A program made the position numbers and the translations under genes. Below, piece by piece: positions 54,119 through 64,000 of a stretch of 64,000 nt of DNA. Under the pieces are notes generated by a model, which ran no database searches, was not told the origin of the DNA, and was given only the letters and a program-made list of their open reading frames with translations. Origin of the DNA: Turicimonas muris (GTDB lineage Bacteria > Pseudomonadota > Gammaproteobacteria > Burkholderiales > Burkholderiaceae_F); NCBI RefSeq assembly GCF_002221595.1, contig NZ_NHMP01000003.1, positions 186,001 to 250,000 of the forward strand. The letters run 5' to 3'. Position 1 is the stretch's first letter; every line of letters begins with the position of its first letter.

Positions 54119-54787
54119 ATGTCAATTGATCTTGACTTTGATCTCATAATCGACAATCTTCCTTTACTTTTAAAAGGCGCAGCTGTAACGCTTGAAATCA
54201 CAGCACTCTCTGTTGGTATTGGTTTGTTAATCGGTATGGTAGTTGGTATTGCACGTCTTTCCAACTTCAAAGCCATCCGATGGCTGGCAGGTATCTACGT
54301 AGACTTTATTCGCGGAACACCGCTGTTGGTCCAAATCTTCTTGGTTTACTTTGCTCTTCCAAAAATCTTAGGGATGAGAATAGACCCATTTTTTGCGGCC
54401 GTCGCAGCTTGTTCCATCAATAGCGGTGCCTATGTTGCCGAAATCTTCCGAAGCGGCATCCAGAGTATTGACAAAGGACAGTTCGAAGCTTCCCGTGCAT
54501 TGGGTCTTAACTGGTTCCAGTCAATGAAGTTTGTCATTATGCCTCAGGCATTTAAGAGAATCATCCCGCCTCTTGGCAATGAATTCATTGCAATGTTGAA
54601 AGATTCTTCTCTCGTGTCCGTTATCGGTTTCGAAGAGCTTACAAGAACAGGTCAGATGATTATCTCCAGAACTTACGCCGTATTTGAAGTCTGGATGGTC
54701 GTTGCGATCCTCTACTTAATTATGACTCTCTGTATTTCCAGGCTAGTTGCCGTTTTGGAAAAGCGTTTTAACACAAGCAAAAGGTAA
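54119..54787 (+). CDS. glnP: Polar amino acid ABC transporter permease (GlnP-like)
   Basis: This 222-residue HisMQ-family permease has about five transmembrane helices. [19 protein letters not shown] and the EAA loop [30 protein letters not shown] are diagnostic. It docks with the ATPase encoded 5 nt downstream. Confidence 0.92.
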   Translation: MSIDLDFDLIIDNLPLLLKGAAVTLEITALSVGIGLLIGMVVGIARLSNFKAIRWLAGIYVDFIRGTPLLVQIFLVYFALPKILGMRIDPFFAAVAACSINSGAYVAEIFRSGIQSIDKGQFEASRALGLNWFQSMKFVIMPQAFKRIIPPLGNEFIAMLKDSSLVSVIGFEELTRTGQMIISRTYAVFEVWMVVAILYLIMTLCISRLVAVLEKRFNTSKR

Positions 54788-54792
54788 CGAAC

Positions 54793-55527
54793 ATGTCTGA
54801 AAAAACAATGATTTCCGTCAAGCATCTCACCAAAAAATTCGGAGATGTGTCAGTCCTAAAAGATATCAATCTTGAAATTAAAGAAAAAGAAGTTGTCTGC
54901 ATTATCGGCCCGTCAGGCAGCGGTAAAAGCACAATCTTGAGATGTCTCAACTACCTGGAAGAACCATCCGGAGGCGACATCGTTATTGATAACATCAAGT
55001 TGGAAAAGGGAACAAATCTTAATGCCATCCGTAAAGAAGTCGGTATGGTGTTCCAGCGCTTCAACCTTTTTCCAAACATGACAGTTCTTCAGAACATCAT
55101 GCTTGCTCCGGTTGAAGTTAGAAAGATTTCTAAACAGAAGGCTGAAGAAAAAGCTCTCGCTCTTTTAAGGAGAGTCGGCTTGGAGCACAAAGCTTCTTCT
55201 TATCCTGACGAATTGTCCGGCGGCCAGCAGCAGCGTGTTGCTATTGCACGTGCCCTTGCGATGAACCCTGAGGTTCTTTTGTTCGACGAACCGACAAGTG
55301 CTCTCGACCCGGAAATGGTTAAAGAAGTTCTCGATGTGATGAAAGCTTTGGCCAAAGAAGGCATGACGATGGTCGTAGTAACTCACGAAATGGGCTTTGC
55401 CAAAGAAGTTGCCGACCGAGTCATGTTCGTAGACGGCGGTTATATTTTGGAAGAGAACGAACCGGAAGAGTTTTTCTCTAATCCAAAGAACGAAAGAACC
55501 AAGAGTTTCTTGTCCAAAATTCTATAA
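54793..55527 (+). CDS. glnQ: Polar amino acid ABC transporter ATP-binding protein (GlnQ-like)
   Basis: This 244-residue ATPase has Walker [11 protein letters not shown]-loop [12 protein letters not shown], signature [15 protein letters not shown], Walker [15 protein letters not shown] and the switch His in VTHEMGFA. The F/P-rich Q-loop is typical of the polar amino acid class. It is the third gene of the operon and is followed by a strong terminator. Confidence 0.94.
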   Translation: MSEKTMISVKHLTKKFGDVSVLKDINLEIKEKEVVCIIGPSGSGKSTILRCLNYLEEPSGGDIVIDNIKLEKGTNLNAIRKEVGMVFQRFNLFPNMTVLQNIMLAPVEVRKISKQKAEEKALALLRRVGLEHKASSYPDELSGGQQQRVAIARALAMNPEVLLFDEPTSALDPEMVKEVLDVMKALAKEGMTMVVVTHEMGFAKEVADRVMFVDGGYILEENEPEEFFSNPKNERTKSFLSKIL

Positions 55528-55564
55528 GTTATTCTAGAAGGACTCCCCTGTCCTTCCTTTTTTA

Positions 55565-55597
55565 AACCTTTGTCCTCAGTGCACAAAGGTTTTTTTT
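55565..55597 (+). terminator. Rho-independent terminator after glnQ
   Basis: AACCTTTGT (55565-55573) pairs with ACAAAGGTT (55583-55591), followed directly by a run of T. It ends the glnHPQ operon. Confidence 0.85.
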
Positions 55598-55740
55598 GTT
55601 CATTGCCTTTTGATGTTCGAAAAAAAACGCCAAGTCTTCTCAGTGTTTTTCCTTCAAAAAGGTTTGTCAATTTTCGTCTTAAAAATTTCTCATTGATACA
55701 ATCAGAAAGACGTTTATTTACTTATAAAAAGAGTTTTATT

Positions 55741-56733
55741 ATGAAGTTAAACCGTTTAGTCCTTTTGGGAGCTGCCGTTTTGACCGCTTTCACCCTGACA
55801 GCTTGCGACGACAAAAAGGCCGCACCACAAAATACCGCAGCTGAAAAACAATATAACATCGGCGTTGTACAGCTTGTCGAACACAAAGCATTAGACGAAG
55901 CAAACAAAGGTTTTGTTGATGCGCTTACCGCCAGAGGTTTCAAAGAAGGAAAGAACGTCAAGTTTGACTTCCAAAACGCTCAGGCCGACCAATCTAATCT
56001 TAGAAATATTGCGCAGCGTTTTACAAGCAACAAGGTTGACTTAATCGGTGCTATTGCAACTCCGGCAGCCCAGACGATGGCTAATGCAACAAAAACTACT
56101 CCTATCGTTGCCACAGCTGTCACCGACTTTGAAATTGCTAAACTTGTCAAGAAAAATGATAAGCCGGGCACTAACGTCACGGGATCCTCCGACATGGCCC
56201 CAATCGACACATTGGTTGAATTAATGCTCAAGATTTATCCAGAAACCAAGAAAGTCGGAACTATCTATTCCTCCAGTGAAATTAACTCCGAACGACAAGT
56301 TCAGATTTTCAAAGATATTGCTAAAGCTAAGAACTTAGAAGTTAAAGAAGCTACAGTTTCCAGCGTCAATGACATTCAACAGGCAGCCCAAAGTCTTGTC
56401 GGAAAGGTCGATGCAATTTATATACCGACAGACAACACGATTGCTTCTGCAGTCCCGGCTCTATTGAAAATTACTGAAACGGCAAAACTTCCAATATTCG
56501 CGGGTGAAGGCGGCATGACCAAAGAAGGATGCTTTGCTTCCGTTGCTATTGACTATTATGAGTTAGGCAAGATTGCCGGCAACATGGCCGCCGATATTCT
56601 CGAAGGAAAGAGCAAACCTGAAGATATGGCAATTCAGTTCCAGAAAGAATTCAAAACTCTTATCAGTGAATCTTCTCTCAAGAACTTAGGTGCCAAGATT
56701 CCTGCCGGTCTTAACCATGAAGTCGTTAAATAA
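55741..56733 (+). CDS. TrpX-type ABC transporter substrate-binding lipoprotein
   Basis: This 330-residue ABC_sub_bind (DUF534/TrpX) protein starts at ATG 55741. It has lipobox FTLTAC and core motifs NIGVVQLVEHKALDEANKGF, GAIATPAAQTMANAT and IYIPTDNTIASAVPALL. Homologues bind tryptophan or tyrosine in Gram-positives, but the ligand here is not determined. The longer upstream frame to 55570 is not used. The permease begins 12 nt downstream. Confidence 0.87.
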   Translation: MKLNRLVLLGAAVLTAFTLTACDDKKAAPQNTAAEKQYNIGVVQLVEHKALDEANKGFVDALTARGFKEGKNVKFDFQNAQADQSNLRNIAQRFTSNKVDLIGAIATPAAQTMANATKTTPIVATAVTDFEIAKLVKKNDKPGTNVTGSSDMAPIDTLVELMLKIYPETKKVGTIYSSSEINSERQVQIFKDIAKAKNLEVKEATVSSVNDIQQAAQSLVGKVDAIYIPTDNTIASAVPALLKITETAKLPIFAGEGGMTKEGCFASVAIDYYELGKIAGNMAADILEGKSKPEDMAIQFQKEFKTLISESSLKNLGAKIPAGLNHEVVK

Positions 56734-56745
56734 TAAAAAATAAGA

Positions 56746-57633
56746 ATGTTTGACTTAGTTGTATCCACTATTTCGCAAGGTCTCCTGTGGGCCATCATGG
56801 CCCTCGGAGTGTTCCTTACCTTCCGAGTCCTTGATATTGCAGACTTGTCGGTTGAAGGAACATTCCCCTTAGGAGCAGCCGTTGCAGCTATCCTGATTGC
56901 AAGTGATCAGCCTATTTGGCTGGCTACTTTGCTTGCAGTGCTTGCCGGCTGTGCCGCCGGTACCGTCACAGCTATCTTAACTACCAAGCTCAAAATTCCG
57001 GCACTTCTTTCCGGTATCTTGACCATGATTGGCTTATATTCCGTCAATCTCATGGTCATGGGAAAAGCTAATGTTCCTTTGCTCCGCAATGAAACTATCT
57101 TTACCCTGACAGAAAGCACGTTTGGCGTAAGCCAATCCATTGCGACATTTATTGTTGGATTTTGCGCCTGTCTTATCGTCGGACTCATCATGTATTGGTT
57201 CTTTGGAACGGTTCTAGGGACTGCCATCCGTGCTACCGGCTGCAATCCCCAAATGGCCCGTGCTCAAGGCATCAATACTGACCTGATGGTTATCCTCGGA
57301 CTCCTCATCAGTAATGGTTTGGTTGCTCTTGCCGGCGCACTAGTAGCCCAAAGCAACGGCTTCGCTGACGTGGGGATGGGAACAGGCACCATCGTTATCG
57401 GTTTAGCTTCGGTCATTATCGGTGAGGTCTTATTCGGTACAAGAAGCTTTAAGAACTGGCTTATTTCCGTGGTTCTCGGTTCCATCGTTTATCGTATCGT
57501 CATCGCCTTAGTCTTAGAAATGGGTATGCCTCCAAACGATCTCAAGTTGTTTACCGCAATCTTGGTTGCCATCGCCCTCTCTTTGCCTCTTATCAGAAGC
57601 AAATTCGCTTACATGAAACAAAGGAGGTACTAA
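56746..57633 (+). CDS. TrpY-type ABC transporter permease
   Basis: This 295-residue branched-chain-type (LivH-like) permease has about eight hydrophobic helices. LDIADLSVEGTFPLGAAVAA and GTAIRATGCNPQMARAQGIN are characteristic of TrpY-like proteins. It is translated from the same operon; the ATPase starts 1 nt after its stop. Confidence 0.88.
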   Translation: MFDLVVSTISQGLLWAIMALGVFLTFRVLDIADLSVEGTFPLGAAVAAILIASDQPIWLATLLAVLAGCAAGTVTAILTTKLKIPALLSGILTMIGLYSVNLMVMGKANVPLLRNETIFTLTESTFGVSQSIATFIVGFCACLIVGLIMYWFFGTVLGTAIRATGCNPQMARAQGINTDLMVILGLLISNGLVALAGALVAQSNGFADVGMGTGTIVIGLASVIIGEVLFGTRSFKNWLISVVLGSIVYRIVIALVLEMGMPPNDLKLFTAILVAIALSLPLIRSKFAYMKQRRY

Positions 57634-57634
57634 G

Positions 57635-58441
57635 ATGCTTGAGATTGTTAACTTAAGAAAAACGTTCTTCCACGGAACTCCTAACGAAAAGAAAGCTCTT
57701 CAAGGCGTCAATCTGCGTCTAGAAGAAGGAGATTTCGTTACAGTTATCGGTTCTAACGGTTCGGGCAAATCTACCTTAATGAACTGCATTGCCGGCGTAT
57801 TTCCACCGGATGAAGGGCAAATTAAGATCAATGACGTAGACGTCACTAAGATGTCGGAATTTGTCCGTGCCCGCTACATCGGCAGAGTCTTCCAAGACCC
57901 CATGAAAGGTACGGCCGGAGATATGCAGGTCGAGGAAAACTTGGCTATGGCAAGCCGCCGGGGTCAGCCTCTTTCTCTTCGATGGAGTGCAGACGCCAGC
58001 AGAAAAGAAACTTTTACTCAGCTTCTTAAAGAACTGGATTTAGGTTTAGAGAACCGTCTCACTACTCGCATCGGTACTTTATCCGGCGGCCAAAGACAAG
58101 CTATTACCTTGCTGATGGCCACTTTGGTAAAGCCGCAAATTTTGCTCCTAGATGAACATACTGCTGCGCTCGATCCGAAGACTGCTGAAAAAGTTTTAAT
58201 GCTGACTAAGAAACGCGTCGAAGAAGGGAAACTTACAACTCTCATGATTACTCACAACATGAGAGACGCTTTGCGCTTCGGCAATCGTTTAATCATGATG
58301 CATGAAGGACGCGTGGTTGTTGATGTGGAAGGTGAAAAGAAGAAAAACTTAACTGTCCAATCGCTGCTTCAAATGTTCGAGAGAGCAAGCGGTTCCGAAT
58401 TCTCTGATCCGGAAGCACTCCTTACTACACCGGCTAAATAA
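57635..58441 (+). CDS. TrpZ-type ABC transporter ATP-binding protein
   Basis: This 268-residue ATPase has Walker A GSNGSGKST, Q-loop VFQDPMKGTAGDM, signature LSGGQRQAITLLMA, Walker B ILLLDEHTAALDPK and switch His in ITHNMRDALR. The Asp-Glu-His after Walker B is typical of this subgroup. It is the last gene of the operon. Confidence 0.92.
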   Translation: MLEIVNLRKTFFHGTPNEKKALQGVNLRLEEGDFVTVIGSNGSGKSTLMNCIAGVFPPDEGQIKINDVDVTKMSEFVRARYIGRVFQDPMKGTAGDMQVEENLAMASRRGQPLSLRWSADASRKETFTQLLKELDLGLENRLTTRIGTLSGGQRQAITLLMATLVKPQILLLDEHTAALDPKTAEKVLMLTKKRVEEGKLTTLMITHNMRDALRFGNRLIMMHEGRVVVDVEGEKKKNLTVQSLLQMFERASGSEFSDPEALLTTPAK

Positions 58442-58467
58442 ACGCTTTTCTTCAAGCTTTTAATGCG

Positions 58468-58488
58468 ACGCCTCCGTTTCGGAGGCGT
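58468..58488. terminator. Bidirectional terminator between convergent operons
   Basis: ACGCCTCC (58468-58475) pairs with GGAGGCGT (58481-58488) in the gap between the convergent TrpZ-like and tilS genes. It probably serves both directions. Confidence 0.75.
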
Positions 58489-58496
58489 TGCTGTTA

Positions 58497-59894
58497 TTAA
58501 AGGAGATGATCCTCAACCCATTCGAAGGAGTACTTCTTGCCGTTTCCTTGATAAAGTTTTTCTCGAATTTCTTCGCCGATTCCGGCCACATAAATTAATT
58601 TACCGTCACGAATAATCTTAGGCACCTTCCCTCTTTCATACTCGGAAATATTCATCTCTTGGTAAAGAGCTTTTAATGTCTTTGAAGGTCTTAATTTTTT
58701 TATTTTGATACGAGTACGGGATCTCTTAGCCAAAGTAAACAGAAGCGGTTTTTTCTTCAGATAACAATCCTCGAACCCGTCGGGACTTTCAACAAACCGC
58801 AAAGTACCCGCTAATCCCTTGAAGCGCATCTCTTTTTCGCCGTTCCAAGTAAATTCAACGGAATAATCCGGATTTTCATCAGAAGCTACTTCTCTTATAA
58901 GAAGAGTTCTTCCATTCACAACGATTGACTTTTTGCCTTGTGAGCGAAGACATATTGCCTTTTTCTTGCTCTCTCTAATCTGTCTGAGGATTTCCTCAAG
59001 TCGAGTGCGCGGAAGCGGAGGAAATTCTTTTTTCTGCAGCCACAATCTGAATACTCTAGCTTGCAGCGGAAGAGAAAATTTCTGCCACCTGTCTAATCGG
59101 ACATTTCCATCCTCGTCTAAACACTTCTGAAGCGCTTTCTCATCAACCTCATTAAGAATTTGAGAGGTTTCTGCCAAAATTTCAATGCTGCGGCCGGCGG
59201 CAGATTTAAAGCCTGCCCTTGCGCGCTCAAGCTCCGGGATGACATTGAGCCGTAAAAAATTTCTAAGATAAGATTCGTCAGTGTTGCTGTCATCCTCCAC
59301 CCAGCGCAAATGTTGGCTTCTTGCATACGTCTCAAGGCGTTTCCTGGGAATCTTCAAAAACGGACGGACGACAGGAATTTTTCCTTCCTTGATGTAAGGC
59401 ATACCGATCAACCCGCTGAGCCCCGAACCTCTCATCCATTGAATCAAAAAGGTTTCGATTTGGTCATCTAAGTGGTGTGCCGTCACAATAGCCGAACAGT
59501 TTTCAGCCTCCGCTACTTCATTGAGCGCCCTGTAGCGTAAAGTTCTGGCCTCGGCCTCAAGCCCTTGTTCTTTGCTGCGAATAAAAACGTCTTTTTCTAC
59601 GAACTCAACATTAAGTTTCTTTGCTCGGGCTTTGCATTTAGCCGCCCATTTATCCGCATTGGGAGAAATATGATGATTAACATAAACACAGATTACTCGG
59701 CCCTTCAAAGGTGATTCATACCCAGCGATAGCTTTAAGGAGACTGACGGAATCACAGCCTCCCGATACTGCCACGACAAGATCTACTTTCTTATTAACGA
59801 AACTCTCTAAGCCGTCACCGCGTTCAGAGAGATCCTTATAGAGCTTTTCTATAGCAGCGTTAACCTCTTTAGCAGCACTGGGCAGTATGCTCAT
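58497..59894 (-). CDS. tilS: tRNA(Ile)-lysidine synthase
   Basis: This 465-residue enzyme makes lysidine at C34 of the AUA-reading tRNA-Ile. The N-terminal PP-loop VDLVVAVSGGCDSVSLL is present, followed by YVNHHISPNA, IVTAHHLDDQIETFLIQWMRGSGLSGL, and a C-terminal TilS domain (KKLRPSKTLKALYQEMNI). It is the last gene of the minus-strand run with accA. The length is normal. Confidence 0.95.
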   Translation of the reverse strand: MSILPSAAKEVNAAIEKLYKDLSERGDGLESFVNKKVDLVVAVSGGCDSVSLLKAIAGYESPLKGRVICVYVNHHISPNADKWAAKCKARAKKLNVEFVEKDVFIRSKEQGLEAEARTLRYRALNEVAEAENCSAIVTAHHLDDQIETFLIQWMRGSGLSGLIGMPYIKEGKIPVVRPFLKIPRKRLETYARSQHLRWVEDDSNTDESYLRNFLRLNVIPELERARAGFKSAAGRSIEILAETSQILNEVDEKALQKCLDEDGNVRLDRWQKFSLPLQARVFRLWLQKKEFPPLPRTRLEEILRQIRESKKKAICLRSQGKKSIVVNGRTLLIREVASDENPDYSVEFTWNGEKEMRFKGLAGTLRFVESPDGFEDCYLKKKPLLFTLAKRSRTRIKIKKLRPSKTLKALYQEMNISEYERGKVPKIIRDGKLIYVAGIGEEIREKLYQGNGKKYSFEWVEDHLL

Positions 59895-59902
59895 CTTTCT
59901 CG

Positions 59903-60871
59903 TTATCCTTGTTCAGAAAAACTACCGAAATTCATTAACTTCCGATGTCGATTCTCCAAAAGTTCCTCCACAGACATTCTCTTAAGAACTCGGAGTGATT
60001 CATTTAAGTTCCGTTTTAAAGTAGCGGACATTGCAGCAAGATCGCGATGAGCTCCGCCTACAGGTTCAGGAATTACTTTGTCGACTAAGCCCAGCTCTTT
60101 CAACTTTGGTGCAGTTAAGCACAACGCCTCGGCCGCTTCCGGAGCTTTCGCCGCACTCTTCCAAAGAATGGAAGCGCAGCCTTCGGGAGAAATCACGGAA
60201 TACGTACTGTTCTGAAGCATCTGTAAAACGTCGCAAACGGCAATCGCCAGAGCACCTCCGGAGCCGCCTTCGCCGATGATAGTGGTGATAATCGGAACTC
60301 GGAGCTGGCTCATTGCGTATAAGTTATGTCCGATAGCTTCCGACTGACCTCTTTCTTCCGCACCGATTCCGGGATAGGCTCCCGGGGTATCAACAAAAGT
60401 AAACAGAGGAATGTTGAATTTTTCCGCAAGCTTCATCAAACGCAATGCTTTGCGATAGCCTTCGGGACGGCTCATACCGAAATTTCTCAGAGTCCTTTCC
60501 TTGGTATCGCGCCCCTTCTGATGACCGATAACCATTACACTGTGACCGTTAAAACGAGCTAAACCCCCGACGATTGAGAGGTCATCCGCATAGCTTCTAT
60601 CTCCATGAAGCTCATGAAAGTCGGTAAAAATGGTATTGATGTAATCAAGCGTATACGGTCTCTGCGGATGACGCGCAACTAAAGAAACATTCCATGGAGT
60701 GAGCTTGCTGTAGATATCTTTGAGAAGCTTGGTCTTTTTTCTTTCCAGCTTATCAATTTCACTTTGGATATTGATGGAATTGGGATCTTCGCTTACTTTT
60801 TGAAGTTCCGCAATTTTATCTTCCAAAACCGAAACTGGTTTTTCAAATTCAAGGTAAGTTAATTTAGCCAT
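59903..60871 (-). CDS. accA: Acetyl-CoA carboxylase carboxyltransferase alpha subunit
   Basis: This 322-residue subunit carries [57 protein letters not shown] and [20 protein letters not shown], all diagnostic of AccA. It transfers carboxyl from biotin to acetyl-CoA in fatty acid synthesis. It lies between the AlkA-like gene and tilS with short spacers, a gene order seen in Burkholderiales. Confidence 0.97.
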   Translation of the reverse strand: MAKLTYLEFEKPVSVLEDKIAELQKVSEDPNSINIQSEIDKLERKKTKLLKDIYSKLTPWNVSLVARHPQRPYTLDYINTIFTDFHELHGDRSYADDLSIVGGLARFNGHSVMVIGHQKGRDTKERTLRNFGMSRPEGYRKALRLMKLAEKFNIPLFTFVDTPGAYPGIGAEERGQSEAIGHNLYAMSQLRVPIITTIIGEGGSGGALAIAVCDVLQMLQNSTYSVISPEGCASILWKSAAKAPEAAEALCLTAPKLKELGLVDKVIPEPVGGAHRDLAAMSATLKRNLNESLRVLKRMSVEELLENRHRKLMNFGSFSEQG

Positions 60872-60873
60872 AT

Positions 60874-61542
60874 TTAATATCTCACGGGCGAATTATTTAA
60901 GCTTCTCCACAAAAACCAGCTAGCAGCTGTTTTGTATGGTGCCCAGTTTTCAGAAAGTTTAAGTATTTTTATTTGCTTTTGCTGAGCGTCAAGAGCCTGA
61001 AGTTCCTCAGCAGAAAAGTAAAGCTTTTCTATTGCTTTAATTATGCCTAAGTCAGCAACAGGGAACACATTCTGCCTTCCCAAGGTAAAGATTAAAAACA
61101 TCTCAGCCGTCCAACGTCCCACTCCTTTAATCGAGGTTAGGCAGTCAATAATTTCCTGTTCGGACATACCCTCCAATAACTCAAAGGTGATTTTTTCTTC
61201 CAGGAAATAACGGCAAATATCTAGGATGTAATCTATTTTTCTCTCGGACAGACCGCAGCTTCTCAAAGTTCTTCGGTGTTTCTTAGCGACTCGCTGGGGA
61301 GTCATCTCCGGGCAAGCCGCCGCAAAATTTCTCCAAATTGTTTGAGCTGCTTTTGTTGAAATTTGCTGACCGATGACGGATCTAATCAAAGTTCCAAAAG
61401 GATCTTGAACTGAAGTCAGAGCCGTATGGGAGTAAACATTAATCAACTCTGCCATCTTTTCATCACGTTTGCTTAACTCCTCACACGCTTCTTTCCACCA
61501 ACCGGGAAGAACCGGCGTTACTCCGGCTAAGACATCTGCCAT
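60874..61542 (-). CDS. DNA-3-methyladenine glycosylase (AlkA-like, HhH-GPD)
   Basis: This 222-residue base-excision glycosylase has a helix-hairpin-helix [19 protein letters not shown] and the catalytic Asp in [32 protein letters not shown] matches AlkA-like enzymes. It removes alkylated bases. It is 3 nt from cysS and 2 nt from accA, so it is cotranscribed with them. Confidence 0.9.
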   Translation of the reverse strand: MADVLAGVTPVLPGWWKEACEELSKRDEKMAELINVYSHTALTSVQDPFGTLIRSVIGQQISTKAAQTIWRNFAAACPEMTPQRVAKKHRRTLRSCGLSERKIDYILDICRYFLEEKITFELLEGMSEQEIIDCLTSIKGVGRWTAEMFLIFTLGRQNVFPVADLGIIKAIEKLYFSAEELQALDAQQKQIKILKLSENWAPYKTAASWFLWRSLNNSPVRY

Positions 61543-61545
61543 GGT

Positions 61546-62940
61546 TTAGGCCTTCTTCCATTCAGTAATTCCGCCCGGCTTGTCTTCAAGAACAATGCCT
61601 TTATCCTTCAATTCCTGACGGATAGCATCTGCAGTACCGAAATCTTTGTTCTTTTTAGCGTCCTTACGCTTTTGAATCATTTCCTCAACCCAGGCAGCAT
61701 CCACTCCTTCTACTGCTCCCTTGATAAATTTTTCAGGATTCAGCTGGAGAAGCCCCAGAACTTCACCTAACTTTTTCAGCTGGCGGGCCAATTCGGGAGA
61801 CTTTGTGGAATTGACTTCATTTGCCAATTCAAACAGCACGGAGACCGCCAACGCCGTATTGAAGTCATCGTCCATTGCCTCTTTGAATTTAGCCGCGTGC
61901 TTTTCATTCCAATCCAGCGGTTGTTCGTCAGGAGCAACTTCTTTTAAGGCATTGTAGAGACGAGTCAAGCCTGTATGAGCGTCTTCAACAAGAGCAGAGG
62001 AAAAATCAATAGGACTTCTATATTGAGACTTCAGTAAGAAGAACCGCAAGGTTTCGTTTCCGTTTCCTTGTCCGTATTGCTTGTTGGTTTCTTTCAATGC
62101 ATCTCGGATAGTCCAGAAGTTTCCTAAAGACTTGCTCATCTTCTCTCCGTTGACGCGAAGAGGCCCCGAGTGCATCCAGGTGTTTACGAATTTCTTGCCC
62201 GTTGCTGCCTGGCTCTGAGCAATCTCGTTTTCGTGGTGAGGAAACTTCAAATCCGGACCGCCAGCATGAATATCGATTGTCTCTCCGAGGAGTTCGCATG
62301 CCATTGCGGAACATTCAATATGCCAACCCGGTCTTCCTTTACCCCATTTACTATCCCATTGCGGTTCACCCGGTTTTGCTTTTTTCCATAACACGAAATC
62401 TAACGGATCACGTTTTGTCTCATCAATAGAAACGCGTTCTCCGGCTCGGAGTTCATCAATCTTCTTGCCGGAGAGCTCTCCGTAATTCTTGAAATTACGC
62501 ACGGCAAAGTCTACGTCTCCGCCTTTGTCTTGATAGGCATATCCTTTTTCTTCCAACTTCTCGATGAGAGAAAGCATTTGAGGAATGTAGGCTGTAGCGC
62601 GGGGTTCGTGAGTCGGAGGAAGGCAGCCAAGTTCAGCAAAATCTTCCTGCATTCTTTCTGCATAGATTTTGCTCAGCTCTTCAGGAAGAATTCCTCTTTC
62701 GGCCGATCTTTTGATGATTTTGTCGTCTACGTCGGTAATATTTCGAACAAATTTAACCTCATAGCCGCTTTTTTCCAACCATCTTCTTGCGACATCAAAA
62801 GCGATAAAGGTCCTTCCATGACCAATGTGACAATCGTCGTAAACCGTGACCCCGCAAACATACATTCCGGCCTTCCCCGGTTCAATGGATTTGAAAGGTT
62901 CAACTTTTCGAGTCAGAGTGTTATAAATTTTTAGGGCCAT
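61546..62940 (-). CDS. cysS: Cysteinyl-tRNA synthetase
   Basis: This 464-residue class I synthetase has the zinc/HIGH region MYVCGVTVYDDCHIGHGRT, WHIECSAM and GGPDLKFPHHENEIAQ. The KMSKS loop GEKMSKSLGNFW and the anticodon domain follow. The length is normal. It is the first gene of the run cysS-alkA-accA-tilS. Confidence 0.97.
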   Translation of the reverse strand: MALKIYNTLTRKVEPFKSIEPGKAGMYVCGVTVYDDCHIGHGRTFIAFDVARRWLEKSGYEVKFVRNITDVDDKIIKRSAERGILPEELSKIYAERMQEDFAELGCLPPTHEPRATAYIPQMLSLIEKLEEKGYAYQDKGGDVDFAVRNFKNYGELSGKKIDELRAGERVSIDETKRDPLDFVLWKKAKPGEPQWDSKWGKGRPGWHIECSAMACELLGETIDIHAGGPDLKFPHHENEIAQSQAATGKKFVNTWMHSGPLRVNGEKMSKSLGNFWTIRDALKETNKQYGQGNGNETLRFFLLKSQYRSPIDFSSALVEDAHTGLTRLYNALKEVAPDEQPLDWNEKHAAKFKEAMDDDFNTALAVSVLFELANEVNSTKSPELARQLKKLGEVLGLLQLNPEKFIKGAVEGVDAAWVEEMIQKRKDAKKNKDFGTADAIRQELKDKGIVLEDKPGGITEWKKA

Positions 62941-63050
62941 AAGTCATCCTAACTATTACCGTTCTAAATGACGGGGCTTCGCTCCCCGCGGTTCTAAGGT
63001 TACAATCTGTTGATTATAAGTTTTGTTCAATGACTTTGGATAGTTAAGAA

Positions 63051-63599
63051 ATGCGCATTTCGAAATTAGTTTCCCTTCTTTGCTTCTCCTTGCTGCTAGG
63101 CTCCGCCCCTATGACATCAACGCAGGCCCAACTTTTTCAGCCTGAAGAAAATGAAGTTATTAATCCGGTAAGGGACGTCAACCAACTAATTTATCGCGGT
63201 AAACGTGCAGATGCCTTAGCTCTTGCAGAGAAAGAAATTGAAAACAATCCTAAGAATGTTCAGCTCCGATTCATCCGTGGCGTTATTCTTTCCGACCTCA
63301 AGAGAAACAAAGAAGCTAAGGAAGCTTTTGAAGAACTGATTCGAGAATATCCGGAAATCGCCGAACCTTACAACAACTTAGCCGTACTCTATGCAGGTGA
63401 AGGGAATCTAGGCCGTGCCAAAGAGCTGCTGGAACAAGCCCTATCCAACAATGCTAAATCCTTTACGACTTACAACAACCTCGGCGACGTATACCTTGCA
63501 TTGGCAGCCCAATCTTACGGGGAAGCCTTAAAGCTTTCTCCGAAGAGCAAAAACACCAAGACAAAATTAGAAACGATTAGAGAGCTCATAAGTAAGTAA
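63051..63599 (+). CDS. Secreted TPR-repeat protein
   Basis: This 182-residue protein has a signal peptide (cleavage near TQA-QL) and about three tetratricopeptide repeats (NVQLRFIRGVILSDLKRNKEAKEAF, EPYNNLAVLYAGEGNLGRAKELL, TTYNNLGDVYLALAAQSYGEAL). It is divergent from cysS and precedes a cyclophilin gene, an arrangement known from other Burkholderiales. It probably acts as a periplasmic scaffold. Confidence 0.85.
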   Translation: MRISKLVSLLCFSLLLGSAPMTSTQAQLFQPEENEVINPVRDVNQLIYRGKRADALALAEKEIENNPKNVQLRFIRGVILSDLKRNKEAKEAFEELIREYPEIAEPYNNLAVLYAGEGNLGRAKELLEQALSNNAKSFTTYNNLGDVYLALAAQSYGEALKLSPKSKNTKTKLETIRELISK

Positions 63600-63678
63600 T
63601 TTTTTCCATTTTCTTTTTGCTGCTAATACAATCCAAAGATTGGCTCAAGGAAGCCAGGAAACTTATTAGGTTTTGAAT

Positions 63679-64000
63679 ATGATATTTAATAAAAAAATTA
63701 TTGCTTCTGCAGTCATTGCTTTAGCAGTCTGTACAGGTGCTTATGCCGGACAGAAGGTTGCAATCAATACCACTGAAGGCAGAATCGTAATTGAGCTTGA
63801 TGAACAGAAAGCTCCTAAGACCTGTGCTAATTTTTTGAATTATGCTAAGGAAGGTTTTTACAACAACACTATTTTTCACCGTGTGATTCCGGGATTCATG
63901 ATTCAAGGCGGTGGCTTTACTGCCTCCATGCAGCAGAAAAAAACTCATGCTCCGATCCCGCTTGAAGCTAAAAACGGACTGAAAAATAATGTAGGAACCG
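63679..64000 (+). CDS. Periplasmic peptidyl-prolyl isomerase (cyclophilin), 5' part
   Basis: This partial gene runs off the window end. A signal peptide (cleavage after AYA) is followed by [40 protein letters not shown] and [13 protein letters not shown]. These contain the cyclophilin catalytic Arg (FHRVI) and substrate Gln (IQGG). It would speed proline isomerisation during periplasmic folding. Confidence 0.92.
   Translation, partial: MIFNKKIIASAVIALAVCTGAYAGQKVAINTTEGRIVIELDEQKAPKTCANFLNYAKEGFYNNTIFHRVIPGFMIQGGGFTASMQQKKTHAPIPLEAKNGLKNNVGT

Noticed and set aside
55570-55740. N-terminal extension of the TrpX-like protein.
   Set aside because: It starts in the glnQ terminator; the lipoprotein signal at 55741 marks the true start.

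Overview
The window looks like a chromosome segment of a host-associated betaproteobacterium of the order Burkholderiales, most likely a Sutterella/Parasutterella-type organism. This is inferred from the gene order cysS - HhH DNA glycosylase - accA - tilS, the moderate-to-low GC content and the family of ESPR-type autotransporters. It has two parts: about 51 kb of accessory DNA (1-50.9 kb) and about 13 kb of ordinary core genome (51.1-64 kb).

The accessory part reads as an integrated conjugative-plasmid-like element that has been heavily invaded. At 0.7-8.4 kb, minus strand, is a VirB-type type IV secretion operon (virB1, virB2, virB3, virB4, virB5, virB6 and a VirB7-like lipoprotein). Toxin-antitoxin (TA) modules are wedged into its gaps on the opposite strand. 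At 10.3-20.4 kb are two autotransporter genes: a giant one split by a 2.0 kb IS1634-family element with an 87-bp target duplication, and a truncated paralogue. At 20.5-26 kb is a TrbM-like gene, a run of small membrane-protein genes and a family of four 63-66 nt hairpins, ending in an AlpA-like/Cro-like/CI-like regulatory switch. At 27.4-34.9 kb is a plasmid/phage-like replication and partition module: a DUF1376-type replication protein with 99-bp tandem repeats, a DnaC-like loader, an RloB-like TOPRIM protein, ParA, ParB and a MobC-like protein.

From 34.9 to 38.9 kb there is an array of about 150-bp repeats. They alternate with near-perfect palindromes whose arms covary, and they delimit single-gene or TA cassettes. 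A multi-hairpin structured segment follows. From 39 to 43.7 kb lie another TA pair, an autotransporter remnant interrupted without a scar by a lone-TnpB IS605-type element, and a frameshifted tyrosine recombinase. From 43.7 to 50.9 kb is a defence and conflict cluster: a zeta-type toxin with a candidate antitoxin, a fused nuclease-methylase-specificity restriction enzyme split at a 7-G tract, a serine recombinase, two Fic proteins and a HAD-like gene with a slipped 7-A tract.

The core part carries cyuA (cysteine desulfidase family), a small lipoprotein, a glutamine-type polar amino acid ABC transporter (glnHPQ-like), a TrpXYZ-type ABC transporter, tilS, accA, an AlkA-like glycosylase, cysS, a TPR protein and the start of a secreted cyclophilin. 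No rRNA, tRNA or CRISPR array was recognised. All assignments come from reading the sequence and translated proteins without database searches.
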